A program made the translations under genes and the position numbers. The notes under the pieces are model-generated. The model was not told where the DNA came from. It worked only from the letters and a program-made list of their open reading frames with translations, and did not search any database. 64,000 nt of DNA, taken from an uncultured Corynebacterium sp. (GTDB taxonomy: Bacteria; Actinomycetota; Actinomycetes; Mycobacteriales; Mycobacteriaceae). Each line of letters opens with the position of its first letter. Within the stretch, counting starts at the first letter, position 1. The DNA lies in the NCBI GenBank assembly GCA_946220775.1, contig CAMIFC010000002.1, forward strand, positions 62,001 through 126,000. Direction: 5' to 3'. Positions 53,192 to 63,400 of the stretch are shown in pieces.

Positions 53192-55312
53192 TTGTCGGAT
53201 CAGGTTCGCCTCGATCCCGAACAACACCTCGCAGCGACCGCACCCCGAGGCCCCGTCGCGATCATCGCCGGCGCCGGCACCGGCAAAACCCGAACCATCA
53301 CCCACCGCATTGCGCATCTGGTTGATGGCGGATTCGTCAACCCCGACCAAGTCCTCGCAGTAACATTCACCTCCCGCGCCGCTTCCGAAATGAGGGAACG
53401 GCTCACCCTGATGAATGTCGCCCGCGTCCAGGCACGAACATTCCACGCCGCAGCGATGCGCCAACTGGGCTACTTCTGGCCCAAATACGCGGGCGGCCTG
53501 CCGTGGAAACTCATGGACTCGAAATTCCCACTCGTGAGCCGAGCCGCCCGTTCAGTGGGGCTCGATCCAAAAACAAACCTGCTCAAAGACCTCATCGGGG
53601 AGATCGAATGGAGCAAGTCGTCACTCATCGCCGCCGATGAATACCCCTCGGTCATGACCGCCGAACGCCGCGACTGCCCAGTCACACCCGAGCAATTCGT
53701 GCAGGTCTTCAACCGATACGAGGACATCAAGTCAACGCCCGAAGGCATGCTGCTCGACTTCGATGACCTGCTGCTTCACATGGCCGCCGCCATCGAATCC
53801 AACGTCGGCATCGCCCAGGAGTTCCGTGCTCAGTACCGCACGTTCGTCGTCGATGAGTATCAGGACGTCACCCCGCTGCAGCAGCGACTCCTCGACGCGT
53901 GGCTCGGAGAGCGCGACGATATCACGGTCGTTGGGGACGCCAACCAGACGATTTACAGCTTCAACGGGGCAACCCCCGGCTATCTACTGGATTTCTCCAC
54001 GAAATATCCCGAAGCCACGACTGTTCGCCTGTACCGGGATTACCGGTCGACTCCGCAGGTCGTCGGTCTAGCCAATGACGTCATCGGAAAAGCCAAGGGG
54101 CGCGCCGCCGGAACCCGCCTGACGCTGGAAGGGCAACGCCCCGGTGGGCCGGAGCCCACGTTCGTCGAGTATCCAGACGAAACCGCTGAAGCCAGGGGAG
54201 TGGTGCGCAAGATTCAAGAACTGATTGCCGATGGCGTCCAACCTGCTGAAATTGCTGTGCTCTTCCGTATCAACGCGCAGTCCGCGGTGTACGAATACGC
54301 GCTGGAAGAAGCTGGTATCGCCTACCAGGTGAAGGGCGGTGAAGGATTCTTCGCCCGGAGGGAAATCCGCCAGGGAATTGTCGACCTCATGACCACCGCC
54401 CGCAACTACGGCACCGGTCCGAACGGGGAATACAACGGTCCCGAAGGCCCCACGGAAATCCTCAACGCGGTGAAGGCGACGCTCGCGAGAAACGGGCTGA
54501 CGGCCACGCCACCAACTGGCGCGCAAGAACGCCAAAAATGGCAATCACTGAACGCGCTGGTGGAACTCGTTGAGGAGATCCTGACCGCCAACCCTTGCAT
54601 CGGGTTCCTCAACCTGCTGGGCATGCTGCGGGAACGTATGACATCGAACAATCCGCCACGCGTGCAAGGCGTGACCCTAGTCAGCGTGCACATGGCGAAG
54701 GGCCTGGAATGGGATGCGGTGTTCCTCGTCGGGCTTTATGACGGGATGGTGCCGATCCACCACGCGCTCAAGGGCGCCGGTTCCGCCGATGCGATCGAAG
54801 AAGAACGCCGACTCATGTACGTTGGGGTGACCCGTGCGCGGGAACACCTGCACCTGTCGTGGTCGCAGTCCCGCCAGGAAGGGGGCGCGAAATCCCGCGT
54901 GCGCACCCGGTTCCTCGATGGCCTCGTCCCGTGGGAACCCGAGCAGGAGAGCACCAAAGAAATCGACCTGGATCAACAACGCCGTCGGAAGAAATCCGGG
55001 GCGCCAAAAGACCGCTGTGCTGTCTGCGACACCCAGCTGACCAGCCCAGAAGCCAAGATCCTGGGGCGATGCGGTCAGCATTCTCTCGAAACCGATCAGG
55101 TCGTCGTCGCGGAACTGCGTGATTGGCGCTTGCGCACCGCCAAGGCCATGGGCGTCCCCGCATTCGTCGTTTTTACGGACGCCACCCTGCTGGCCATAGC
55201 CCAACATCTGCCCACGGGACCGCAGGAACTTTTACAGGTCCCAGGAATCGGCCCGATGAAGGCGGATCAGTTTGGGGAGGACGTTCTGGCGATCACTGCA
55301 AACTTTGCGTGA
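53192..55312 (+). CDS. uvrD2: ATP-dependent DNA helicase UvrD2 with HRDC domain
   Basis: A 706-residue SF1A helicase starting at TTG directly after the channel stop, with GGAGG 9 bases upstream. Walker A IIAGAGTGKTRTI (about 24-36), VVDEYQDVTPLQ, GDANQTIYSFNGA, VHMAKGLEWDAVFLVG and YVGVTRAREHL complete the motif set. The C-terminus has the linker CAVCDTQL followed by RCGQH, the position of the tetracysteine module of mycobacterial UvrD2 with the last Cys apparently replaced by His, then an HRDC domain (about 630-706) with VPAFVVFTDATLLAIA. One strong dispersed-motif copy coincides with that FTDAT. Confidence 0.93.
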   Translation: MSDQVRLDPEQHLAATAPRGPVAIIAGAGTGKTRTITHRIAHLVDGGFVNPDQVLAVTFTSRAASEMRERLTLMNVARVQARTFHAAAMRQLGYFWPKYAGGLPWKLMDSKFPLVSRAARSVGLDPKTNLLKDLIGEIEWSKSSLIAADEYPSVMTAERRDCPVTPEQFVQVFNRYEDIKSTPEGMLLDFDDLLLHMAAAIESNVGIAQEFRAQYRTFVVDEYQDVTPLQQRLLDAWLGERDDITVVGDANQTIYSFNGATPGYLLDFSTKYPEATTVRLYRDYRSTPQVVGLANDVIGKAKGRAAGTRLTLEGQRPGGPEPTFVEYPDETAEARGVVRKIQELIADGVQPAEIAVLFRINAQSAVYEYALEEAGIAYQVKGGEGFFARREIRQGIVDLMTTARNYGTGPNGEYNGPEGPTEILNAVKATLARNGLTATPPTGAQERQKWQSLNALVELVEEILTANPCIGFLNLLGMLRERMTSNNPPRVQGVTLVSVHMAKGLEWDAVFLVGLYDGMVPIHHALKGAGSADAIEEERRLMYVGVTRAREHLHLSWSQSRQEGGAKSRVRTRFLDGLVPWEPEQESTKEIDLDQQRRRKKSGAPKDRCAVCDTQLTSPEAKILGRCGQHSLETDQVVVAELRDWRLRTAKAMGVPAFVVFTDATLLAIAQHLPTGPQELLQVPGIGPMKADQFGEDVLAITANFA
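55170..55188 (-). repeat. Dispersed motif copy
   Basis: TTTTTACGGACGCCACCCT, inside uvrD2 (FTDATL). The peptide is also a family-conserved HRDC segment, so this copy may be partly coincidental. Confidence 0.7.
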
Positions 55313-56252
55313 CCGGTGGCGGTGGCGCGCCCTGCGCCGCCAAGTCGCACATGATGCAGCTTGGATCCGAGTCGAAAGCCTCCACTCGCATCGCCAGACA
55401 GCCCGGATCCAGGATGTGTCGATGGCGAAGAAACTCCGGAATCCGGCGGGGATCCATGCCAGCATCTCGCCAGGGCAGCAGGTGATCAGTGATGATTGTG
55501 GCAGCCATCTTCGCGAGCAATTCGTGCTCAAACGCCGTGCTACCGGATGGGCGAGCCGTGGCCTGGGTACGGGTTGCTCGCCACAATAAGTCCTGGTCAA
55601 GATAGTGTTTATCCACGCAATTGAGGCACGGGGTGAGCCCCGGGATGATCAACGGGCCGAAAACCAATCGGCCGTCCAGCATCCCAATTGGGTAGTGGGT
55701 GACTTGCTGCTCCTGCAGCCAGAATTGCACGTCGGGAGTCGGAAACAAGCTCCCAGCGAGGAGCAACACATCGGATGCGACGGTCCGCCCAGCACTCGTG
55801 GCCTGCCCCGCCACAATATGGGACGTGGCTATCGTCGGCTGATCCACCCAGACCGTGTCGATGTTGTGCGGATCCAACGCTTCTGCCACGGCCAGCGCGG
55901 GACGCCCAGTGCTCAGAACCGGCAGCGTTCGGCGCTGCCACCCAGGCACCAGCACGTTGGCTCGAATCAGCTCCTCCACAACACCGGCCGCCGCATACGG
56001 CTCGAATCCGCAGTAGGTCAGCACTCTGGCCAGCTCCGCACGAGGGACGCCAGCGCGTGTTTGCAGCAGCGCGTGCAAGACCTGCGCCGGGTCAACGGCC
56101 TGGGGAAGCGGTAGGACGAAAGCCTGGCGAGGGTGGATCCCAAATTGCACGCTCTGGTCTGGCCGAAGCAGTACAGCCAGCCGCGAGCTGAATGTTTCTT
56201 CCGTGGTTGTTCCCAATTGTGTTCCTGATTTCGTCCCCATGAAATCCCCCAT
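55293..56252 (-). CDS. Rv3196-like / TOMM leader-binding-like conserved protein
   Basis: A 319-residue soluble protein, convergent with and overlapping the uvrD2 end by 20 bases. The N-terminal part (RLAVLLRPDQSVQFGIHPRQAFVLPLP) and the pairs PCLNCVDKH and SCIMCDLA (two CxxC sites that could bind zinc) resemble proteins annotated as TOMM precursor leader-binding or ThiF-like near uvrD2 in mycolata (Rv3196). There is no GxGxxG ATP site, so adenylation activity is unlikely. No peptide precursor or cyclodehydratase gene is visible nearby. Function unknown. Confidence 0.65.
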   Translation of the reverse strand: MGDFMGTKSGTQLGTTTEETFSSRLAVLLRPDQSVQFGIHPRQAFVLPLPQAVDPAQVLHALLQTRAGVPRAELARVLTYCGFEPYAAAGVVEELIRANVLVPGWQRRTLPVLSTGRPALAVAEALDPHNIDTVWVDQPTIATSHIVAGQATSAGRTVASDVLLLAGSLFPTPDVQFWLQEQQVTHYPIGMLDGRLVFGPLIIPGLTPCLNCVDKHYLDQDLLWRATRTQATARPSGSTAFEHELLAKMAATIITDHLLPWRDAGMDPRRIPEFLRHRHILDPGCLAMRVEAFDSDPSCIMCDLAAQGAPPPPVTQSLQ

Positions 56253-56332
56253 GAACGTCCCCTAATCAGTGGTGATGTAGCTGAGGATAGCTGACGTTCA
56301 GTGTGTCCGCAGGGCTAGCTAGGATGACCGGC

Positions 56333-56911
56333 ATGGCACAACAATCACAGCAGATGTCCGCGAAAGCTGCGGCGGTGACCCAACAACTCGCAGCATTGGG
56401 GTGGGACGTGGAGATTCGGCTGTCGACTCGTCGGAAGAAGACCATCAATGCGCGGCCGGATGGTCATCGGACGATTATCCTCGCCCCAGCCTGGCTGAGT
56501 GAACAGCAGTTATTGGACCGCGCCACGGACCTCGTCCAGAAAGTTCACCGAAAGGTGGGAAGGGGTATGGGCGGGGTGGCGTCCGACGAAGAACTGGAAC
56601 AACTGGCGCGCCAGCTGAATGAAAAGCACCTCGGCGGGAGGGCACGGTGGGATTCGATTCGGTGGGTCGGGAACATGACCACACGGTGGGGGAGCTGCAC
56701 ACCAACGACAGGTCGGATTCGAATTTCTGATCGGCTGCAGCATGTGCCGGATTATGTGCTGGATTCGGTGGTGATTCATGAGCTCGTGCACACGTGGGTG
56801 CCGAATCACAGCGCAGAGTTTTGGGAGTGGGCGGGCAAAGCGCCGAAGCTTGAGCGGGCGCGTGGATACTTGGAGGCTTTCCAGCGGTGGGGCGGGGCCG
56901 ACGACCGCTGA
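56333..56911 (+). CDS. M48/DUF45 (YgjP-type) metallopeptidase
   Basis: About 192 residues from the ATG at 56333 (AGGA 8 bases upstream; two earlier in-frame ATGs are alternatives). The zinc motif VIHELVHTWVPNHSAEFW (about 155-172) supplies HELVH plus a third histidine in the next segment. Upstream WGSCTPTTGRIRIS is the conserved WGSC motif of this YgjP/SprT-like family. It is a soluble intracellular peptidase-like protein of unknown substrate. The dispersed-motif copy read as GGVASDEEL is partial, with a weak A-tract. Confidence 0.88.
   Translation: MAQQSQQMSAKAAAVTQQLAALGWDVEIRLSTRRKKTINARPDGHRTIILAPAWLSEQQLLDRATDLVQKVHRKVGRGMGGVASDEELEQLARQLNEKHLGGRARWDSIRWVGNMTTRWGSCTPTTGRIRISDRLQHVPDYVLDSVVIHELVHTWVPNHSAEFWEWAGKAPKLERARGYLEAFQRWGGADDR
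56571..56591 (+). repeat. Dispersed motif, partial
   Basis: GCGGGGTGGCGTCCGACGAA, inside the M48/DUF45 peptidase gene (GGVASDEE); weak A-tract. Confidence 0.5.
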
Positions 56912-56951
56912 GTTGGGAGCACGCCGCCGAGCCCCCAGAGTGGGGCGCGAG

Positions 56952-58505
56952 CTAGGCGTCCTGGTCGTTGCCCTTGTCCCCGTCGGTGTTGTTGCCCTCG
57001 GCGTCATCGCCGATGCTGCCCTCGCCACCGGTTTCTTGTTCCCGGCGCTTCTTCTCGAGCTTCTCGATTTCGCTGATGGGATCAAAGTCGTCCATCTCGT
57101 CGGCGCCGAAGCCCACGCGTCCGATGAATCCAGCGGGATTGTCTAGATCTGCTGGGTCGGGCAGCAGGTCAGGGTGGTCCCACGTGCCATCGCGACGCTC
57201 CATGCCGACTGCCTCGTCGAGGCGATACCACAGGTCAGCGGCGTCATTGGCCTTCGGCGCGACCAGGGAAATACCCATCGACCGCTTCAGACTCTCCATG
57301 GCCTTGGTTTCGTTCCCGCGGAAGGACGACCACGCGGCGTTGAGCATCGCAGCGTTCGGCATCCGGGCGCTCAGCGCGTTGCCGACGACGAAGTCCACCC
57401 AGCCTTCGACCAGGCTGAGGCGGGTTTCCAAGCGCTCGAGGGCGTGCTTATTGGTGGACACCACCTTGGGAGCCAGATCCTGGTTCTGCAGGGAGTTCAT
57501 CATTTCCTGCATCTTCTCTGGATCGCCCATCATCTCCGGATTGAACTCCCGGGTAGCTTCCTCCATCGCGGAACTATCGATCGTGAGTCCGCGGGCGAAT
57601 TCCTCCACATCCAAGATCAGGCGCTCTGCCAACCACGGGACGTGCTGGAACAGGCGGTGGTGGGCAGCTTCGCGGCAAGCCAGGTAGATCAGCGCCTCGC
57701 GTTTTTCGGTGCCTAGTCGGCTAGCCAGCTCGTCGAGGTGCTTGGTGGCAATCGCTGCGGTGTGCCCCTCGGCCAGTGGCATTCCCCACTCGGTGGAGTG
57801 GGTCACGCCGTCGGCGAGTTCACCCATGGTTTGCCCGAGCTGCATCGAGAAGTTCATGGCGTTGACGCGCTGCATGATGCCGCCGATCGGGCCCATCTGG
57901 CCCTTCATCTCTTCGGGCATGTCTGCCATTGTCGCTTCGCCCAGCTTCGCGGCGAGGGGGTTGAGGATGCGCTTCCACGTCGGCAGTGTTTCTTCCAACC
58001 ACTGTTCCGGGCCGAACGCGACGGAGCCGGTGGCGCCTGCGGGCAAGGTCGTCACCTCGTCCAGCCAAAGCTCTGCGAGCCGCACCGATTCAGCGACAGC
58101 CTGGGAATCAGCCGCGGATGGCCGGTGGTCTTTTCGGCTGTCCTGCTGGCTGGGGCGGGGGCCGAAGCCGAAGAGGCCACCGGAAAAGCCCTGCTGAGCG
58201 CCTCGCTTGCCGTCAATCTGCTGGCGGGCAACGCGTTCAACCATGTCGAAGTTGAGAGGCTCGTCGGAATCAGAGTTGAGGTCAGCGGTGAAGCCGCTGA
58301 TCATGGAGCCGAATTGGTCGAGGATCCCGCCGAGGTCCCCGAAGCCACCCTGGTTGGATCCACCTCCAAAGAGGAATTCAAATGGGTTGCCACTATTGGG
58401 GCCATCGTTGCGGTCGTTGTTGTCCCGGCCTTCGTCGCGATTGCGGTCGTCCCGATCGTCATCGTCGTTGTTGCCGGAATGCATGCCGAACCCGAAGTTA
58501 CTCAT
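56952..58505 (-). CDS. DUF2342 zinc-dependent metalloprotease-like protein (Rv3195-like)
   Basis: A 517-residue protein from the ATG at 58505. An N-terminal Asp/Asn/Arg low-complexity stretch (about 10-40: NNDDDDRDDRNRDEGRD) precedes a Gly/Phe-rich stretch and then the DUF2342 core (about 145-420). The core shows ALIYLACREAAHHRLFQHVPWL, the family variant of the zinc motif (RExxH) and VEGWVDFVV. The family is actinobacterial and labelled zincin-like; activity is unproven. The C-terminus is acidic. It is divergent from the PDZ protease gene, with about 220 bases between starts. Confidence 0.85.
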   Translation of the reverse strand: MSNFGFGMHSGNNDDDDRDDRNRDEGRDNNDRNDGPNSGNPFEFLFGGGSNQGGFGDLGGILDQFGSMISGFTADLNSDSDEPLNFDMVERVARQQIDGKRGAQQGFSGGLFGFGPRPSQQDSRKDHRPSAADSQAVAESVRLAELWLDEVTTLPAGATGSVAFGPEQWLEETLPTWKRILNPLAAKLGEATMADMPEEMKGQMGPIGGIMQRVNAMNFSMQLGQTMGELADGVTHSTEWGMPLAEGHTAAIATKHLDELASRLGTEKREALIYLACREAAHHRLFQHVPWLAERLILDVEEFARGLTIDSSAMEEATREFNPEMMGDPEKMQEMMNSLQNQDLAPKVVSTNKHALERLETRLSLVEGWVDFVVGNALSARMPNAAMLNAAWSSFRGNETKAMESLKRSMGISLVAPKANDAADLWYRLDEAVGMERRDGTWDHPDLLPDPADLDNPAGFIGRVGFGADEMDDFDPISEIEKLEKKRREQETGGEGSIGDDAEGNNTDGDKGNDQDA

Positions 58506-58726
58506 GTGCACCACCATACTGAGCTTGGTTGCCTGTACCTATCTTTAACACCGAAATTCTGTGTGCTGTCAGCGAACGCGACGGCGCCAGCACACGTAGT
58601 AGCACCGTGGCACACGGCACCAGTGCGCGGTGATACGGCGCCCATACCCACGTCGGTGCGGTGCGAGCACACGCGGTACCTGAGCAAAGTCTCAGTATCG
58701 AGGGGTGAACCGGTAATGTGTGAACG

Positions 58727-59818
58727 GTGAAATTCTGGAATCGCCGTACTCGCACTGTCACCATCGGGGCTGTGCCCGTGGTGGTGCTAGTCTCGCTGAT
58801 CGGTTTGCCCAGCGTTCCTGGCACCGATATCGACTTAACCGTCCCCTTTGCCGCGGAAGGCAAGGGGCCAACGTTTAATACGCTTGGTGAGGTTCAAGGG
58901 AAGCCCGTCGTGGAGATCGACGGCGCTCCGACCTCCGACTCCGAAGGTCAGTTGAACATGACGACCGTCTCGGTGCGCACCAAACTCACGCTCGCGCAGG
59001 CATTAGGCCGTTGGTTAACGACGGACGACACCCTGGTTCCACTGGAACAGGTCTTCCCGTCGAATAAATCGCCGGAGGAAGTGCAGAAGCAAAACGCCAT
59101 GGCCTTCGCCGCGTCCGAGTCCAACGCTACGATGTCGGCGATGAATTACCTGAAGAAGCCACTGGAAACCGCGGTGATTGAGGTGTCCAAGGATTCCCCG
59201 GCCAACGGCGTGCTGAAGGTCAATGACATCATCACCAAAGTCGATGGCAAGAAGATCGACACACCCGACAAGTTGGCGGCAGCCGTGAAAGCCAAGAAAC
59301 CGGGGGACAAGGTGAAGATCACGGTCCAGCGGGTGGCGTCCGAAAAAAACCTGAAGGTCACGCTCGGCGAGGTTCCCGAGGAGCTGCACAGCGGTAAGGC
59401 CGGCGCGTTTAAGAAGGGGCAGGCGTTCTTGGGCGTGACCTCTGTGGCTCAACCTGCCGGTGATCTGCGGGTTCGCTACAACCTTCAAGACGTCGGTGGT
59501 CCCTCCGCTGGCCTGATGTTTTCACTGGCGGTGGTTGATAAGTTGACGCCGAAGGATCTCACCAGCGGCAAGTTCATCGCCGGCACGGGCACCATCGACA
59601 GCGCGGGCAAGGTCGGCCCCATCGGCGGCATCACGCACAAGATTCGCGCAGCCGGTGATGAAGGCGCGGAATACTTCTTCGTCCCCGCCGACAATTGCAG
59701 CGAGGCGCTCACCGTTAAGGACGCCACCCCGACACTCGTGAAGGTGGATTCTTTGGAGGGAGCAGTTGAAGAGCTCAAGGCCATCGAATCTGGCTCTGAA
59801 CTGCATACCTGCGGCTAG
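58727..59818 (+). CDS. PDZ-containing Lon-like (S16) membrane protease
   Basis: A 363-residue protein, GTG start. One membrane anchor (about 11-32), an extracellular part, a PDZ domain (about 140-225: VIEVSKDSPANGVLKVNDIITKVDG cited in part), and a C-terminal Lon-type peptidase. The catalytic pair is Ser in VGGPSAGLMFS (about 255) and Lys in GKVGPIGGITHK (about 298). It is the YlbL-type family; Rv3194c is the mycobacterial counterpart, next to UPF0182 as here. A strong dispersed-motif copy lies at the end of the PDZ region and is read as RVASEKNLK. Confidence 0.92.
   Translation: MKFWNRRTRTVTIGAVPVVVLVSLIGLPSVPGTDIDLTVPFAAEGKGPTFNTLGEVQGKPVVEIDGAPTSDSEGQLNMTTVSVRTKLTLAQALGRWLTTDDTLVPLEQVFPSNKSPEEVQKQNAMAFAASESNATMSAMNYLKKPLETAVIEVSKDSPANGVLKVNDIITKVDGKKIDTPDKLAAAVKAKKPGDKVKITVQRVASEKNLKVTLGEVPEELHSGKAGAFKKGQAFLGVTSVAQPAGDLRVRYNLQDVGGPSAGLMFSLAVVDKLTPKDLTSGKFIAGTGTIDSAGKVGPIGGITHKIRAAGDEGAEYFFVPADNCSEALTVKDATPTLVKVDSLEGAVEELKAIESGSELHTCG
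59331..59350 (+). repeat. Dispersed motif copy
   Basis: GGGTGGCGTCCGAAAAAAAC, inside the PDZ protease gene (RVASEKN). Confidence 0.9.
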
Positions 59819-60375
59819 TCGAAATCCTCCGCGAGCTCGGCGCGACCATCATCGGTGAACGTTGCTCGTAGCGCGGCGATCACGCCGGGGCCGATATCGT
59901 CGCCACCGCGCAACTCCACGCGGTCCTGACCGAACGGATCCGCCTCGAGTTCTTCCTCGCTGGGACGCAGTTGAATCAAGGTCCGGTCGGCTCCTGGGCC
60001 GGCGCCATGAGCGGTGCCGTCCAATATTCCGGAAAAGAGTCGGGCGTCGCGCGGGGTGGCGTCCTCCCCCAAAGAAGAATCAATGAACCGGATTTCCTGC
60101 GCCAAAATTGCGCCGACGACGGCCTGCGGCCAACGGATGGAAGAAATGAACTCGCCGAGCTCCTCGGAGCCAGGGCGGATGTGATCCGGAACATCATCCT
60201 GGACGACCAGCGCCAAGGGGTTGGAATCCTCTTCGGTGAGCTCGAGGGCGTCGGCGACGAGCTCGCGGGGCACCAACGCAAACAACGTGGCGGGGCGATC
60301 CCAGCCTTCAGCCTGAATGAAATCAACGGCTTCCAATAAGGCGGCGTTCAGTGGGCGATCATCAGTGAAGTCCAT
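59815..60375 (-). CDS. PPA1309-family protein
   Basis: A 186-residue acidic, soluble protein from the ATG at 60375; a GTG two codons earlier is an alternative. Patterns VDFIQAEGWDRPATLFALVPRELV, SIRWPQAVVGAILAQEIRFI and the segment PRDARLFSGILDG (cited separately) match the actinobacterial PPA1309 family of unknown function found next to the PDZ protease and UPF0182 genes. It overlaps the convergent PDZ gene stop by 4 bases (CTAG). Confidence 0.82.
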   Translation of the reverse strand: MDFTDDRPLNAALLEAVDFIQAEGWDRPATLFALVPRELVADALELTEEDSNPLALVVQDDVPDHIRPGSEELGEFISSIRWPQAVVGAILAQEIRFIDSSLGEDATPRDARLFSGILDGTAHGAGPGADRTLIQLRPSEEELEADPFGQDRVELRGGDDIGPGVIAALRATFTDDGRAELAEDFD

Positions 60376-60465
60376 GGTCACAATCCTATGTTTATTTCGC
60401 GGTCTGAAAAATACTACGTATTCTGGTGGCTATCAGCATAAGTATGTGTAGGAAGTAGTGACCTC

Positions 60466-63400
60466 TTGAGTATGTCGGCACAGCCATCGCCTGGCGCCTC
60501 ATCTGCATCATCTGCAAACTTCAAGCCGACTCGCCGGTCGAAAGTGCTGGCGAGCATCGCGATTATCATTGGCCTCGCGTTCTTCTTGATCCCCATTGTG
60601 ATCAGCAATTACACCGACTGGCTATGGTTCCGCGACCTTGAATACCAAGGCGTGTTCCTGAAAGCGATCATCACCCGCGTGGTGTTGTTCCTTATCTTCG
60701 GTGTACTTGGCGCACTGATCACATGGTTGGCGGCCTTTGCCGCGTATCGTTCCGGGCCGTCGGAGCTGGAGTCGTTCAGCACCAGCTCGCCACTAGCGGA
60801 GCTGCGGCCATCGATTAAGAAGAACACCCGCCCCATGCTGTTCGGCCTGCCACTGCTGGTGGGATTGGTTTCGGGCATGATCGCGCAAGGTAATTGGCGT
60901 ACGGCGCTGATGTTCGTCAACGGTTCCTCCTTCGGCGAAACCGACCCGCAGTTCGGCAAGGATCTGGGCTTCTATGCTTTCAACCTGCCGATGCTGACGA
61001 TGATCCTCAGCACCGTGAGCCTCCTGCTTATCCTCGCGTTCGTCATTAACGGCATCTGGCACTACCTTTTGGGCTCCATCACTACGGGTAACCCACGCCT
61101 GGGGGAGAAGGCCAGTGTGGCGCCAGTGGCTCGTCGCCAACTGGCGGTCATTGCCGGGCTTTGGATGCTGTCCAAGGCAGTTGGCTACTGGTTCGACCGT
61201 TACTCCCTGCTGAACAATCGCCACGACACCTTCACCGGTGGTTCCTACACGGATATCAATGCAGTACTGCCAGCGAAGATCGTCCTGTTGGTCATTGCAA
61301 TCTTTGTGGCCGCATTGTTCTTCTTCACCATCGTGATGCGCGATCTACGGATCCCTGCGCTCGCTGTGGCGTTGATGGTGGTGGCGTCCTTAACGGTTGG
61401 CGTGGCCTGGCCGGCGATCCTGGAACAGTTCTCTGTCGCGCCGAACCGCGCGGAAAAGGAACGCGAATACATCGCCCGCAACATTGATGCCACGCGCAGC
61501 GCATACGGCATCGGTAATGACACCGTGACGTACGAAGAAAACTGGGGCGCAACCCAGGGCGGCGCCAAGGCGGAACGCTCCATCGCGCAGGACGACACGA
61601 CCTTGTCGAACATTCGCCTGCTCGACCCAGAAGTGCTGTCTCCGACGTTCACCCAGCAACAGCAGCTGCGTAACTTCTACGGTTTCCCAGACGAACTGGC
61701 CATCGACCGCTACCAAGTTGACGGTGAGATGCGGGACTTCGTGGTCGCCGCCCGTGAGCTGAACCCGAACACGCTGGAAGGCAACCAGAAGGACTGGATC
61801 AACCGCCACACCGTGTACACGCACGGCAACGGTTTCATCGCAGCGCCGGCACGCAAGGTGGACGAGGTTGCCCGCGACGTGGGATCCGCCCGTGGTGGCT
61901 ACCCCGTGTACACGGTCGCTGACCTGCAGTCCATCGCACGCGGCAAGCAGGGCGGCGAGCTGGAAGTGGATCTGAAGCAGCCACGCATCTACTTTGGCCC
62001 GCTGATTGCCTCCAACCCAGTGCCGAACTCTGACTACGCGATCGTCGGCACCACCGGTGGCACTCCGCTGGAGTATGACACCGAGGCCTCGAACTTCACC
62101 TACGACGGCCAGGGTGGCGTGGACGTATCCAATTGGTTCAACCGCCTGATGTACTCCGGGCACTTCGAATCCATGAACCTGCTGCTGACGGATCGCATCG
62201 GGGAGAACTCGAAGATTGTGTACCAGCGTGATCCTCGCGAGCGCGTTCACAAGGTCGCGCCATGGCTGACCACCGACTCGAAGACTTACCCGACCGTGAT
62301 TGATGGCCGGATCAAGTGGGTCGTTGACGGCTACACGACCCTGACAGACCTGCCGTATGCCGAGCGCACCAGCCTGCAGGACACGACCGCCGATGCCCAG
62401 AACCCGGGTGGCGTGAGCCAGGCACAGCTGGTCAACAACGATGTGTCCTACATCCGAAACTCAGTGAAGGCGACGGTTGATGCCTACGACGGCACCGTCG
62501 ACCTGTACGAGTTCGACGAAAAGGATCCGGTTCTGAAGGCATGGCGTGGGGCATTCCCGAACGTTGTGAAGCCGAAGTCCGAAATCAGCGATGAGCTGAT
62601 GAGCCACCTGCGCTACCCAGAGGACCTCTTCAAGGTCCAGCGTGAATTGATCGCCCGCTACCACGTCGACGATCCGGGCGTGTTTTTCCAAAACGATGCG
62701 TTCTGGTCCGTGCCTTCCGACCCGACCGCTCCGGAAGGACGCCAAGAGCTGGCTCAACCGCCGTATTACGTTGTCGCGGCTGACCCGAACACTGGTAAGT
62801 CCAGTTTCCAGCTGATCACCCCGTTCCGTGGCCTGCGCCGTGAGTTCCTGGCAGCGCACATGTCGGTGTCCTCCGATCCGGAGAATTACGGCAAGATCTA
62901 CGTGCGCGTGCTGCCGACCCAGACACAGACCCAGGGCCCGAAGCAGGCGCAGGACACGATGATGTCCTCCGACGAGGTTGCTCGCGAGCGAACCCTGCTG
63001 GAGGGCACGAACGACGTGATCAACGGCAACCTGCTGACACTGCCGGTGGGCGATGGCCAGGTTGTGTACGTCGAGCCGGTGTACTCCAAGCGTAAGGATC
63101 AGGAATCGGCATTCCCGAAGCTGCTGCGCGTGCTTGTGTCCTACAACGGCCAGGTGGGGTACGCGCCAACGATTGCCGAGGCACTGAACCAGGTGGGCAT
63201 TGACGCCCGTGCAGCGACGGACCTAGAGGAGGTCGACGGTTCGGTCGTTCACCCATCCAAGGACGGTGGCAAGAAGCCGAAGAAGGACGCCAAATCGTCG
63301 GGCAAGGATAAGAAGGGTGCGGCTCCTGCGGTGCCGTCCGGTGATGCGGCTGAACGCGTACGCTCCGCGATGGACAAGGTGAAGGAGACCCGCCAGGACG

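Noticed and set aside
57738..58730. A 330-codon open frame antisense to the DUF2342 gene
   Set aside because: The minus-strand protein matches a known family; the antisense translation does not.
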